DNA from: Macropodus opercularis
Taxonomy: Eukaryota; Chordata; Actinopteri; Anabantiformes; Osphronemidae
DNA: 64,000 bases
Direction of reading: 5' to 3'
NCBI GenBank assembly: GCA_030770545.1
Contig: CM061091.1
Span: forward strand, 6,566,501 to 6,630,500
The position numbers and the translations under genes were made by a program. The stretch's first letter is position 1. Every line of letters begins with the position of its first letter. Positions 27,001 to 41,900 of this stretch are shown here, piece by piece. The notes under the pieces are model-generated. The model was given only the letters and a program-made list of their open reading frames with translations. It ran no database searches and was not told where the DNA came from.

Positions 27001-29901
27001 TATTACCTGCTGATGAGTAATATAGTCCACAAGACTCGTCAACACTCTGATAGGATGGGATGATATAATTTACAAACATCCTATAGGTCTGAGTTGTAGC
27101 TGATGTGTGAGTGAACAGGAAGGGAGACAACTAACAGAAGCGCCTGTGGACACTTGTGCTACAGACTACAGTATCAAACGCAGGCGGACATACTGGGGGT
27201 AGACCGTAAAGAAATCCATGAACTTGAACTTGCTGTTGGTAGTAAAAATTGTTTGCTCTTTCAGTTGTATGAGCTGGATAGTGACCCCAAAAGGAAGGAG
27301 TTTTTGGATGACCTCTTCACCTTCATGCAGAAAAGAGGTAAGGCTGTAAGAGTATTCTCCAGTACTATATATCTACTATATGCTATCTTTACTGACATTC
27401 TCCATATTATGCTTTGACTAATGTCATATCCAGAAGTTTCACATATTACTTTGGTATTACAATTAATATTGGTATTAGTTTAAATAATTTGGTACATGTT
27501 AGAGTTCAGTTCTCCTAATTTCTGTGGATTCTCGGCTTTACAATTACGAGCTATTTAAGATATTAAGCATCCTGTGTGAAAAAAAAACATTTAGTTTATT
27601 TATTGTGACTTTGGTTATAGTTTCTGACCCCTTGTCTATGTGGGAAAACACCTTCCACCTATCAAGAGAGATCAGAGTGTGAGGAGGGGTTGCATTCAAT
27701 ACAAGGCATCTGGAATTTCACTACAGCCTGATTAGTGTTAAACATTCTACGACTCACATGGTTTAGTTAAAATGTGTTAGGATAACTTTAAACTGAGAAA
27801 GAATAAAGATACAGATATATTAGTTATTTCCTCTCTCACTTTGGTTATTCAAAAGTGTTAAATGTGTTTATAAATGTGTCATGTGTACAATGTCACTGAT
27901 ACACTCAAAAACAAGGTGCAACTCTCACTGGCTAAGAAATCTCTCACTAATTCTCTTCCCCAGAGTAAAGGCCTTAAGGGGTCAGCAGGTGAGGTCTGCT
28001 TCCTTTAATCCTGTGGTCCTGCGCTATCAGAGCCAAGAGGATCTGGAAGTGACCTAACGTATTTAGTTGTCCGACAGCCGGGGAGGCTCAGCTGACTGTG
28101 TGCTGCTTTGACACTGACCCCCTTCCTTACAAGGGTGGCTAATGCACTTAGGCTTTTATCAGACAAATCTGTTGCCAAGCAAGTTGTGTGGCTTGAGCAA
28201 TTCCTTCCAAGGTGAATCACTAAGTTGTTTCAGTGGCGCATACTTTACATTATGTTTTGGCAGGCCCTGATGTGTGGCAGTTGCCTCTAAGTGTGCATGT
28301 GGTTGATTCTTGATTGTATTTTGTCAGAGACTATGATGGGTTTAACAGTAAGGTTATGCATGAGGTGTTTTGTCAGTCTGTGACAGATGATGATGACTGT
28401 GTGTAGATTTGTGTGCTCCAGTGTATGTGCATCACTATGCATGTTTATACTTTTACTCCAGTTGTGAGCTCACAAGAGCAGGCGCTTCCAAGTATCTGGT
28501 CTTAGCATCCAAAGGTCTTGTTTGGAGAGTGATGAATTAAGCAAAGTCTAAGAGAGGGAGGGACAGGATCTGTCAGGGCCCTGTTAACGTCTCGTTGCAG
28601 TGGCCAGTGCTGGGAGTGATGGGCTGACCCTTAACTCACTCTGGTCAGATGGAGAAATCCATCAAGCTGACTAAAAGGCCACTGGACAGCAGATAATTAG
28701 CTCATTGCACTGTGCCACCCACAACATTTTCACTTGTTTAAGACATGGAAAAATATGTTTAATTTAATACCAACTTTGTCAGGTACTTTAAAGTCCATAT
28801 TATATTTATCTTTAAATTTGCAAAACATGCCGCGTGAAACCTCATTAGAAACCAAGACAAATTAGGTTGTAGCTAGTATAAATGTCCTGTATCATAAAAA
28901 CAGATTAGGAATTTGAATTAGGAAGACCACTGTCATTTACATTATGCTTAACCTGTGGGGCTGAATTACATTAGCAGAGTGAATTACAGTGCAACTGGAA
29001 TCAACTTGCATGGCTCACGTTACTGTATCGTCGTCAGTACAAGTGACTGGCAGCAATGAAGTGCAAGGGTCAGTGCCTGACAACAGTTGTAACAAATATT
29101 ACTGTGTCCCCGGAGTGCTCATCTATAATAGACGTGACTTAGACAAAGGACAAGGAAGTAGCACTGGTTTGTATTTTGGTGTTCTCATTTGAGAAAAGCA
29201 AGTCGCTCCAGAAACAAAATTTAATTGTGAAAACTAAACAGCAACATTGCTGTGTAGCGTGTGAAATGTGGATGCAGGATTTGACAGGAATGTCGCTACA
29301 TCGTACAGGAGAGTAAAATATCATTTCAGCTTCTTGTCAGTGCGTTCTTCACTCCTCCCGTAAGACAAGAGACACTTGGCTGACCTCTGCTGTCTCTCAA
29401 TCAAGAGCCTTAACCACAGGGAACAAATTGCTTGGTTGTATTCTCTTTATGTCTTTAGTGCAAAGGGTCTGTGAGATGAAGTCCACCTAAGCTCTCTGTG
29501 ATGGTACCCTCTAATTATTGTGCACTTACTTCTTTCCTCTATTTCACTGCATAGCTACAAAAGTAGAACATTACGCTGCTTTTACTGAATGGACATTTAG
29601 AGCAATCATTTTTCTTCAGCGTCATTACATGGGCTATGAAAAGGACCCCAAAACCTGCTGATATTGGAAAATGCCAAATGTCTGAGCTTACAAATGGAAG
29701 GTTTAAAAACATATTACCTGTTATCGTGAAGTGGCTGAGGTAAATTCTGTTTAGTCTTTAGACAGAGTAAAGCAAATGGTGGAGTGTTTTCCCACCTCAT
29801 AGTGGGGCCTCCAGGCCTTGAGAGGAAAGCAACAGCAGAAGGAAAACTTACGAGGGATTCCCATTTCCTGCCTCTGTGTGCTTAAAAACAGACGTGCGTG
29901 C

Positions 29902-29933
<32 letters not shown>

Positions 29934-32900
29934 GTTGTTAATGGTTGAGGAATTTTAGCAGCTGTCCTAAATCCTGTTTGTGTAAAGGGGCCCATTGATG
30001 GGTTGTGCATCACAGACATGGCAGAGGACACACAAACATGCGCTCTTTACCCTCACCTCCTTAACTCTTACTTCTTTAATAGCTACTTGTCTGTAATTTA
30101 AGACCATTAAGGTCATTGTGATATTTCTTTCGTGCATTGCTGGGCCATAACTTTCATACAGTTTGGTGTAATTTTAGATGAGGAGCAAAGCCTTTTTCAG
30201 TTGGAAATGTAAATATAATGTAAATGTCCTGCTGCAGTTTGAAGAGTGCGAGTGGTGGATATTTGTATCTATTGCGTCCTTACTACTGTTCAACACATAA
30301 AAACAAATAGGATATTTCAGTTTTTGGTTGTATGGTATTATTTTTTAATTAGTAATTTACCCGGAAAGATTCAAATTCCACACAACCCATGGCTGTGCTG
30401 CAAGTTTATTTATATACATATGATTACATTTACGTTGTGGTATATTTTGTGCACATTGCAAAAATATGTCAGTGCGTTAAATTGGAAGTCATGTTTAGAT
30501 TATTACCAACAAAGCCGTATCTAGCAGCCTACAGGTTTGTAGTGGTGGTTGTATAACCCCCACTGAGAAACCAAAAGAAAAGCTTTGACACTGGCTTGAT
30601 GCTATTAACCACCTCAAAGGTTTAAATTAGGCAGTTTGGTGAGTGTTTTGGCTTGACACCCAGACACTTTTTCATTTGGGATGAAGGCGTTTGGGGCAGG
30701 AGGTGGGCTTGTGAAGAGGTCATTGACGGTGCAGCAGTAAGTGAAGTTGGGAGCTACGGGTGTGAAATAAACTAAAAAAAAGAGGAAGAAAATTTAAGAG
30801 TGATGCAGCCAACTGCCTGTCAGCGCTGTCCACTTGAGATGATTAATGGCCAGAGGCTGTGATGGACAGAGAGCAAGGGAGAGAGAGGCTCCTGTTCAGT
30901 GAAATTACCAGTGGGGAAGGGAGGGAGTAGTGGGGGGTAAAGACAAGTGTTTTAGCCCCTTCTACTTGGGCCAGAAAACCTCACACGTTGTGGTCAGGAA
31001 AGGATAGATTCACCCCACTGTGACACGTTTGATGGGAATGGTGGGTCCAGCCTAAGAGGAACCACATGGTGCACTATCGCAGCATTAGTTGTATTAGCAA
31101 AAACAAAATCCCTGTGTGTAGTAGGTTTAGGTCTAGCGGCGTTTGTGCCAGTACATTAGTATTACATTAGCCCTTTAATGCTAATAGTTTTCAGTTTGCT
31201 ATAGGTAAGCTGAGAAGGTAGACCGCTCCTATCTATGAAACCACAGAATCCTAATTTGCATAAAAAACAATTTAGGTTGTGCCAGTTTTTCCACATTAAG
31301 AGAACCAAGACGGAGGTTTTTTACTGCTTTTATGGTGTGGGAAAAGTGGCCTCCCAGCAGGACATGAGAGGAAGTTCCCTAACTGTAACCCTGAGACCAA
31401 GATCTCTGTCCACACCAATTACACCATGAATGGGCTCTAGGGGATCCATGTATGCATTATATTACTCCCCGGTCAACCTCACACCAGCCCTCTTAACAGG
31501 CGGGCCCTCTGTACAAACACCACACTACAATAGGAACATTCTCTGACTCTTTGATATGGCCCCATTTTTCTTTAGTTAACACCCCACAGCTTCTGGAAAG
31601 TGGCAGCACCTGGCTGGTGGAACAGCAGTAACCCTGCATATTGTGAGCATACTTGTCCATTTTATGAAGTGTTGGATAGCAAGTAAAATTATTTGACCAT
31701 TTGACCTGTTACTTTGCCAAACCATTACTTTCCTATACTACTTACCATATTTCTGTAATCCAACTCAAAACGAATGCAATTTATCAGGCAGATTAAGTTT
31801 TACATAGGATAAATAAATAAATATCTTTTATTACATTGCTCTTGCTTTTCTTTGAGTTGTGTTCCCTTCCTCCTCCTTCTCCTGCACCCACCCTATTCTC
31901 CTCCTCCCTCTGTTTATTGTGCTACAGTTACAACCACTGAAACTTGATAAGGCCGTGGGGGATAGGGGCGGAGGTCTGTGCCATGGCTTTCTTGGTGAGA
32001 CCAAGGAGAGGAGGGGTTGGATTAAGGGGCCTCCTGTCCTACATGGGATGATTAATGATCTCCAAATAAGTGGGGGCAAACCTTTTTGATAGGGCAGTGC
32101 TGATGGACAGAAGACAAGGGAGTGACCGTCGCGTGTCTGAATGTGTGAAAAGGGAGAAAAAAGAGAGGATAAAGGATGAAAAGGGCAGACATGGAATCCA
32201 CAGTAGGAGACAAGGGCAGGCGGGGTGCCAGAGTGACTGAAGGGAGGTTAAAGGAGATGTTGGCCAGCATGTGTAGTAACAAGGCCACGCTCTGTCATTT
32301 CCCTTTGAAAACACTTTGTCGCTGGGCTGACGCAGACTGAGCTAACCAACCAGCCAGAAAGATTATCGGGAAACATACTGTACATACTGTTTTCGGTAGA
32401 AGAGGGTCCCTACACTCAGGAAAGGGTGGGAACCCAAATGATACACACGTTCTAACCACTGCTTTCTAATCATTGCCCCAAGTCTGACTCTGTCTGTTCT
32501 TATTGGACACAGTTTCCCCTGCATTTAAAATCAAAGATGCTGTGGTCGCCATATTGATATATTTGAGGGTTGAGATAATCTTTCCTTTGGTAAACTCCAC
32601 CCGTCTGCTGGCAAATTACAGCTTAGGTTTTGGGGAGTGAACGAAAAAGGACATAATATAACTTTTTTTTCTTTAATGGTTGTGTTGGAGGACTTCAATT
32701 TAAAGTGAGATTTAAATCGTTTTATTATTATGATTAGTTTTGCTATTTTAGTGTTTCTCCTAGTCTCTTCTCTGCTCTCCTTTTATCCCAACTCCCGGTC
32801 TGCACCGACCTTTTATTTTCTCTCTCATTTAGCTGTTCCACTGTCCTCGATTGCCACTGAGTTTTTCATCTTTAATCTCGACCATACTGTACTGGGATTT

Positions 32901-35900
32901 GAATCTCTAAGCCGCAGAGCTGGGAGACTCTTAATCACCATGCTCATAAGTAACTGAGCAGGGACAAGGACAAGTGCAGAAACATTCATGCTTTGCAGCG
33001 AGGTCATCTCTGAGGGTAAAAATAACACCGGCTGCTCAGCTCATCCATGCATCTGCAAATTCTATGCAAAACAAATCAGGCAGTCAGATCCATTTACTGG
33101 AAAAGATCACCCAAGACTAAAATTATATTTCACATAATTAACTGTTTTGAAAGAGGGTATTAGCTATACAGTATCAAAAAAAAAGAAGCATTCATGCCAC
33201 GAACAACATTTACTAACTAACAACGGGCTATTGCACTGCATTATTATTATTATTTGAAATTACAAAATAATCATGTTCAATTTGCTTTATTGCTGTATGC
33301 TTGTATTGGATTGACTTATGTTGCAAAATTTTCACAAGCTCATGAAACTCTCATGAGACAACAACTTTCCTAAACTTTTGCTATCTCTGCATATCTATGT
33401 CTTGCTTCTCCATCTGCGTCCTGTGTGTGTGCTCTTAAAGTAATGTTTCCTGTCTTCCACACCCTTCTGATGGATGGTATGAAATATATTACAGCCCCCA
33501 CAGGAGTCCTACACCAGTACAATAGCCCTGAGCTCACTTCCACTACTGTTCTGCACCGGTGTTGCATGAGACACAGAAACTGAGAACTGAGAGCACAAGT
33601 GGCACAAAGAAGTGCAAGATGCGTGATTTAAGAGAAGGGATGTGACATACATAGACACTATCACTTCTTTGCTGTGGTTTGTTTTACAGGAAGCCTGTTA
33701 GATAATGGAAATGGTCTGTTAATGAGATGTGTTTGTTCATGTATCTGAATCTTCACCAACAAGGCTTAAACATGACTTTTTTTTGTGCTGTTCTATATGT
33801 TTCATTTCTGCACATGTGAGCATTGCAACCTATGTGGGAATCAAAACTTCTCTTTTTTTAATACCATTTATTGCATACAACTTCTGCTTCTGGCCTCATT
33901 TAAGTCCCTTTGCATTAGGGGCATCAATGAAATCCCTGAAAGGGAAATGTATATCCCACTGTCATAGATTCCAAAAGCTAAAAGTAATTAGCATTGATCT
34001 GCCTTAAAATTATCTGGATGAGTGCACAACCACCCACAATCTCCTCCTCAGCTCATGTATATCCGTCTTTATAGCAGCTGATGTCTCCCTTATAGATCAA
34101 TGTGCTGGGCCCCAAATGGGGCTTGTTGGCTGATGGCTTTATCTGTCAATCTGGGTGCCCATTGATTGTGTTATAAAGGCTGCTAGAAGGGAGAGGGAGG
34201 CCCCTCAAAGCTGCACCTGGCAGTGAAGACATCTCTGTCACCTACTTACCCTTTAAACCTGCAGTATCCAGTCTGACCAGTAAACCGTCACCGCAGATGT
34301 CCACAAATCATCTAATTTGCATAGTTGGATAGTGTCTCATTTTCAGTTTTATTTCTCTCCTCTTTTAGCCCCCCAGTTGTTTTGTTTCCATTTTTTTTTT
34401 GTTTTTTTTTGTCTCAGAAAATCTTTATGGCTAACATCTAAAATTTAATCATGGAAATATAGACTGGATACCAAAGCCCCTCCCCCTATTATGTGCACAA
34501 CATGCCATTGTCATGTTACTATGACACATGCATTCTTCACATTCCTGCGAAGATCCGAGATGACTTTTTACAAGGCCAAGCTATCAGGTTACATTTCTCA
34601 TTTCATCTCCCCATCAGATGTAAATATAGAGCATCAGTCATCTATATGTTTGGCCATACATTCAATGTTATGTATGTTTCTTGTAGACTGTTTTTTTCCT
34701 GCTTGTTCTTAAATGGTTAACCTTGGGAACAGAAATTTTGAGTGACCTTTTCCTATTTCCTTTGTGTGCTCCACATGTCAACAATGACTTTTACCTCACC
34801 TTCTCCCAAACAGCTACACATTGCTGTCATTTGCTGTTTGTTCTTTATCTTGGTTATAAATGTAATGTATAGTATATAAGGCCACATCACAACTTGGATC
34901 TTTAATCTCTTAATGATGGATGTGTTTATAAGCAGCCTTGATATGTTTGTATTTGGATATTTTAAATTATTTAAGAAAATTTCTTATACAACTGTTTATG
35001 TTACACTCGGCAGAGTAAGTTTAGGAAAATGAGATGTCTCCCGTGATTGTACAATAAGGGCAGAAGAATGTTCACGGTACATATATTTGACATTCATGAG
35101 CAGTGCAAGTCAGTGGTTTCTGTAGTTTCAGTGGTGACGTCCAGCTATAGTGCTGAAGTTATTTTAAAAATGATTTTACGACTTGCAATTGGTTTGTGCA
35201 ATGCAGTAGAGATTTTATTACCTGATGCTTTATCCTAGAATAAATGCACAGAATTCTGGCCTTGCAATAACACACTCAGCTGCACCATCCTTTGGTTGGT
35301 GCGATGCAAATTCATCAGCCACCTGCACCATTTACCTGACCAACTTGTGTTAACACACAGCAGACGTGATGGTTGGTTACCCTCAAATAAGACTGCTGGG
35401 TGGAGTAACTTGACCAGTTTTGTGACAAGGGAAGGCTGCCTGAGGCACTACTGGAGTGATGCATTAATACACATACACATTCAGCAGAGATACATAAATC
35501 ACAAGTCCGAAATGTGAGCGGTTTTATTTGTAGTCCACGGAAAGAAGAAACATGACATTTCTTGTTTTATTTTTCCTTTTTCTGTGCTTCTGTGGTTTTA
35601 ATTGACCTCTGTGATTGACACCTGAGTGTTGCTGAGGTGTCTACTGTTTCTTTAATCATCCAATGAGACCCATCCAAGCCCAGGATATTTCCTGTCTGAC
35701 ATACACATCCTAGATCCGTATTCTCTCTTCTTATCGGAATGATTCTTGAATGACCTATCGTCCTGAACCACTACGTAAAATATGACACTATAACTATCTT
35801 TCTATCTATTCATCCATCTCTGTCGGCTCTGTATCAGCTCGTGTTGATTGGGGTCTAGTCAGTTGATCTGCTGAGTCTCTGGGGATCAAGGGGACTTGGG

Positions 35901-38900
35901 TTACAGTTGGAGAGGCCATCTCACTTTTCGCGCCATCCAACCTTTTCAATCCCCCTCCCCCTCTATTTTGCCAGGTGACCCATCTTCATGACCCATGGAA
36001 CAGGAGTCATGTTTCTCTCTCTATCTTCCTGTTCTTTTCTCTAATTCAGTTCAGAGATGATATACTGCTGAAACGGTCAAAATCTGAATACTGGGCCAAA
36101 TGATGAACACTGCTTTAAACATCTTGTTCAGTGATTTGTCTTTGCTTTTGATAAACTTCCAACTGTTTAGGTCAAGTTTAAAGTGTACCTTTGTATCAGA
36201 TCCACTTCAGTATGTGAGCAGGACCTATTGACTTTTTATGACTTGAGCCATTTTACAGCATCAACTAAAGCAACAACACTGAGTGAACTGTAGCTTTAGA
36301 CATGTCCATCACTGAACCTTTCTTTTAGCTTTCGTATTTGTTCTTTTTATTGAGATAAACGTTAAAACAAGGGTCTGGTGATATTTTACCCTCTTAAAAT
36401 AATAATGTCTGTTTTGGATGGCTACGTTGATTTGAGTACACAGAGGACTGTTTAATATTAAGGCTTAATGCCTTGGGCTTTTGTTATCTTATCAGCGTAG
36501 AGATTAAGCAGTCCTTCTATATAAAACAGAACCACTTACACATTTGACATTGTACCGTTATTTTATCACTGTATTGCAGATAAGGGTTACAGAGTAGTTT
36601 ATCTTGTGTTTTTTTGTAGTTGAAGGTAGGCAGATGGTAAGTCATAAGTTTCTTCCTTCATTTGTTTCTTTTATTGCCCTGTTCTTTGTTTGTCAGTTCA
36701 TATTATTTGCATTTCATTAATATAGCCTCGTGGTTAATGTTATAGAGCTCAATGACATTAGATTACTGTTCCTCCCTCTCTGTCTGTCTGTGTGTACCAG
36801 CTGTGCCCTTAGCTTCATGCTTAGAATAGCAATGTATCTATAGTGTAACATTACATTTAACGTCCCTCACGAGGAGGGAACATATCTTAACACTCGATAT
36901 GAATTGGTCTGTCATGCAAGTGGTGGCTCTGTCTGGACTAAAGATAGCAAGTTCCATACACTCAAGGGTTTTTACCTTTTATGTCCCTGACCATGCATTA
37001 AAAATAAAGCAAACATGCCCCAGCGTATGGCAGGGTCCTGACAACATGCTGCCCCAATGTATGAACATATAAACTAAACGGCCAGAACCTGCCCGACATA
37101 AAGTAAACTCTCAGCATGTGGAGCCCAGGCACTCGTATCTCTTGTCAGTGTCTTTCTTCCCGATGAAGAGTTGGGCCTGTTCTGTGTTGATATTTTCAAA
37201 AAATAAAGTTAAATATTTCATAACAATGGGTGCAAGGTGGTAAGCTCATTACTTCAGGATTTGTAGGTGTTCCTGCTCCTTCTGAAAAAACATAAGGTCA
37301 AATGTATAAACATACATAACAAGACATTCAACACTGGCTCATGTTACATGGGAATACATAAATTCCAATATGCAGCACTTAAGGCAGATTGAACTAACAG
37401 AAGTAATACTCAACAGAGCATTCTTACAATTATTAATTTTCTTAGAGGTGTTGTAGACAGTGGCCAAGTTATATATTGCTGTGGGATTTGTTTCACGCTA
37501 ACAGTCATTCAAGTAAGCAAAATTAATGCAACTGAGGAAAGAGTCAGAGTAAGTGAGACGTACTGCTAGTTTGAGCTGGTGTGTAGATGGTTGCGGAAAT
37601 GAGGACGGGGAGGCAGAAAAAGGTGCGAGTTTGGGGTGTGGGCGCTCTGAAAGGACACTGCCAGGAGGCCAGGGGCTGTTTTTGTTGGCTGACACCTTTC
37701 TTACAGCAGTAATCCAGTCTTTCTCCAGCTGGTTAGCTACTGCACCTCCCCCCTTCCTTTTTTTTCTTTCCTTCCTTCCTACAGGCAGCAAAAAGTATCT
37801 ACTATGCCTTTGTTTTTACCTTGTGCTGTCTTTGCGTCCACGTCAGTCCTATTAAAAAAAAAAGAGAGAGTAAGTAACTAATCATCAAATTGATAAGCAG
37901 ATTTAAAGTAAACAAATGCCATAAGATGATGTACTGTTGGCTTTATCTCCCTCTCTGTAGATGGTAGTGAAACCCCACACCAGCCAATGCTCATTCAGTA
38001 AAAAATTCATTTCCTGTGTGTTGTCCACTAGAAGGCTGTCTCTCTGTTACTTAATTATTAAAAAAAAAAATACCCATCATGTGACGTCAGTGATATTTAA
38101 TTTACCACTGCTGACGTCAGGGACACCTAATTGATTTATTATAGAGGCCCTTTAATGTGAACAGCTGTTTCCTGCTAAAAATAGGTCAGGGGTCAGATAA
38201 AATAACCTTGTTCCCTTTTTGTCCGAACATTTAGATAAAAAGCTTAGATCGTAATGTGAGGGAGAAAATATAAATGTTTAAATCAGATTTATGCCAGGCT
38301 TGACTCAACATTGGTCCAGTATTGGTGATTATCAGAAGTAGTTCATGGTTTTTTTTATTGTCTTTGGGCTCAGAAATAATTAATAAAATGCTTTTTGATC
38401 ACACATCGTTCTGCAAAGGTTTGCTTAAATTTGATTTATATTGTTGTTGTTGTTGTTGTTCGAGAGATTTTATTATTTAATAGTGTAAATGCATGTGATT
38501 GTAACCCTTTTTCGAAACCATCACCGAAATTTATTACATCTAAATATGGCGCCAGTCTGCAGGTAATAAAACTGTATTACCTATTTTTACCATGTCTCTG
38601 AAAGTCTAATCCCAAAGGGTCCTATATAGTCTCATTGTGTCATTGTAAATGTGTCTTTCAGTTTATTTGGACAGTCCTTTTCAGTTGTACTTGTCGCCCT
38701 TTCTTCACCTCTGTCTGGCTCTCTATCTGTATCTCTTATCATTGAAAGCTAGCCTATGGTTTTTGTGCGCAGTGGAAGTCGGAGGAAGGGCTTAGGGAGT
38801 GGTTCAGAGGCCCTCAGCCACAGCACTTCCCACCAGAATGACCTCTGACCCCTGGTGCCATTAATCACTAGGCTCCTGATGGTCGTGTCTCTGGGGGAAA

Positions 38901-41900
38901 ATCAGTTTGGGGCAAAGGATGATGGGAGGTGAAGCCTGCAGCCAATTACAGATTGGCTCAGAGCAGCAGTGTACACAAATCAGGACTTTACAGAGATGTG
39001 AATTAGTTTTATATTACCTATTTCAGGCCCGTATGTCTTAATGCCACAGAGGGGTCTTGTAGTATCTCTGGTCCTATGTAAAGACAAGTGAGCAACAAGG
39101 TTGAAAACAGCTGAAATTGTGTATAAAGTGAGTAGTGTAGTAATGTGAGGCTGAGGACTTACACTGCTGTGATCAAAAGAAATGTTTGGGGTGGGATAAT
39201 TAAGCCTGTTAGAGCTAAATGTCTCCAGGGTTTGAAACGCAGCAGATGTTGGAGACCAAAGGCAGGCGGCACATTGATTCTCTCAAATTGAGGAACACTG
39301 TGTAGCTGCCCAAGTGTTACTAATGTGATTTTAGTTACGTTGTTATCAAAGGTGCTTTCACATGTGTTTGGGCCAAGTTGAAATATTGAGCCTGGTCAGT
39401 TAGAACGGATGCTGTGTTATATTTAATAATCACCTCTGGTTTGTTTGAGACATATAGAGATATTTGTTCACCTATGTAGATGAAATGTTTAGGGGTTCTG
39501 TGTTAATTTTATGCTCTGAAAGTAGCCCCACGGAGGGACATTAGATCTGACTTTGATTTGACAGCTGGAGCTGATAAAGAGCTGAATAAAAGCATAGTCA
39601 TGAATTAAAGCCAAACCAACTGCTGCCCTGTCCTGTCGCTGTGGGGCCTGCGCTGTTCGGTCTCATTTGTTGTGCTCTCATTGTTCATAGCAGAGCCAGA
39701 ATGAAAACATGGCTTCCTGCTGACCTGCAGTTTAATTCACACATCAACAACTCCTGGCTGATCTCTGACCCCTTTAGTTGTACTAATTGTTTGATGCAGG
39801 ATTGATGTCCAGTGCTGCATTAAATAACTAATGAGGCACTAGCTACACAGCAATTCTGGTTTCTGCTTCAGTTGTAAATTGGACAACACTCTACGCTTGG
39901 TAAAACATAATGTGTTTGGATTACGGTTAATTTAACTGACAGGACCTGATATTTAACAAAGACTTTAAATACTAAACCCTTATTTGTCTCTTCTCACTTT
40001 GTACACTGCTAATCCAAATTGCCTGTAAAGGAAGTTGGAGGCTTGTTTTGCTAATTGTTAATTGGCTCTGGAGTTAAGATGGCTGTTTTCCCAGAACAGC
40101 ATTTTCTGCAGCTTTAACTAGCTGCATAATATTAACCACATACAGTACAGTATGCAGTTGTGCTGTTATTTTTCCATTTACATTAGATAGTTAATGTTTG
40201 CCGTCTTATGAAATTCAATCGGCTGTTGAATTTATCATATATGTGAATCGTTATAAAGAAATGGCTGAATTCTGTAGTGACGTGTGTTTAATTTATTAAC
40301 AGAATAAACTATTTTTTTCCAAAAATCTTTATTTTTAAAATTCATTGGTGGTAGCTGAATCTATATTTATCGTGTCTCGTTGCAAGTTCCTGTTTGCAAG
40401 CCATAAATCTTAATTCACGTCCCACTGTTACATTGTTAACATTCAGAATAAGGAAACGGTGGTGTTTAACAATTGTTGTTAAAGTTTCAGCTTCACTGGC
40501 TTTCCCAACCCCCTTCTGGACAGGCATTGCTTCATAGTGGCGCGTAAACAGGTTATAGGCCTTTACTCTCGTCCACCTTACTCAAACACAGGTTCCATGT
40601 TTGTCTTTGTAAAAAATGCCTGAATTTCTAGCTAAAATTAAGAGGTTGTCACCTAACAATAAAAGCGGAAGACAAGTTACAACTGATATTTAAGTCGTGC
40701 AGTAAACTGTTTAGACTCATATTGTCCTTACGATCAGCCACCCTTGATCCCCACACTTACGTAGGTCCATGTGTTCATCTAGGCCTCTTCCAAATGGCTT
40801 AAAGACATGTTGCTAACTTAAGAAAATCAGTCTGAGCTAATCTTCATGGCCTGATGACACTGCTATTCTACACAGTCATTAATGAGTCCAATTTGAGGTT
40901 AAGTGCCACCTGTGAAGGGGCTAAAGGATTGACTGGCATTAACTGTGAGCGCAAATCTGTATGATTCTCCTTAGGCGGGCCCAGCAGTGCAAACATCAGA
41001 AGGGTGTGGATTTACTTCATACAATCCTTTAAATTAGCTTCATTATATGGGCCTGTCCAGAACCTCTCCACCCATCACTGCTCATGGATCAGCAGGTCCT
41101 CACAATCCAGTCCCCTCCTCCTGCTCTGCGTCATTACACTTTTTAAAAATTCTTTTATTCTACATTGTACCACCCCCTTCTGCTTCCTCCTTGTTGCCCT
41201 TCCCTCTTCACACGCTTTTTCCAAGCGTCACTGCAGTTGAATCTTGCTGACAAGATTAATGTATCTGTATCAAAAGGCCGGAGCCACTTTGCTTTGTGTC
41301 GTTTGCAAATCCACTTTTCCAGTTCAAGCCAGCCTGCTTTAACTAGGCTAATATGTTTTCAAGGCAAATTTAACCGGCGTGCAGGCGCCAGACCTACCAC
41401 CCTTGTTTGCTCACACTAGAACGTGATGATCAAAAAGCATTCGCAGTGTTTCACCACCACATAGATGATTTCACTCGAAAATGATTTTGCATTTATTCTT
41501 ACACAAATGTACTTTGACATAAAATCACCCACCATAAAGGAATCATTGAACTAAAGCTCTTTCTATTCAGATCTATAATCTTTACTGGATTGCTTTAGTT
41601 TATGGTTTTCCTGTCCTCCCCAGGAACCCCAGTCAATCGTATCCCCATCATGGCCAAGCAAGTTCTGGATCTATACATGCTGTACAAGCTGGTGACAGAG
41701 AAAGGAGGCCTGGTGGAAGTTATCAACAAGAAGATCTGGAGAGAAATCACAAAGGGACTCAACCTGCCTACCTCTATCACCAGTGCAGCTTTCACTCTAC
41801 GCACACAGTAAGTCTTTGTTCCTGTGGCAGAAAACAACCAGCAGAAATTCATTTTACTGAGTGTAGCAGCTGTAAATTGACTGTTTACACTCAGTGTGTC

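Larger units (their letters stand above)
27338..41623 (+). other. arid3b: arid3b intron 4 (14.3 kb), no genes seen
   Basis: This intron splits the ARID domain after residue 273. No exon or nested gene is supportable. It contains a (GT)n microsatellite, a (TTG)n tract, a paired-CRE/DR1 segment near 38.1 kb, and two further DR1 sites at 38.8 and 39.8 kb. Other non-repetitive candidate regulatory stretches are about 30780-31080, 34080-34320 and 40790-40980. Confidence 0.5.
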
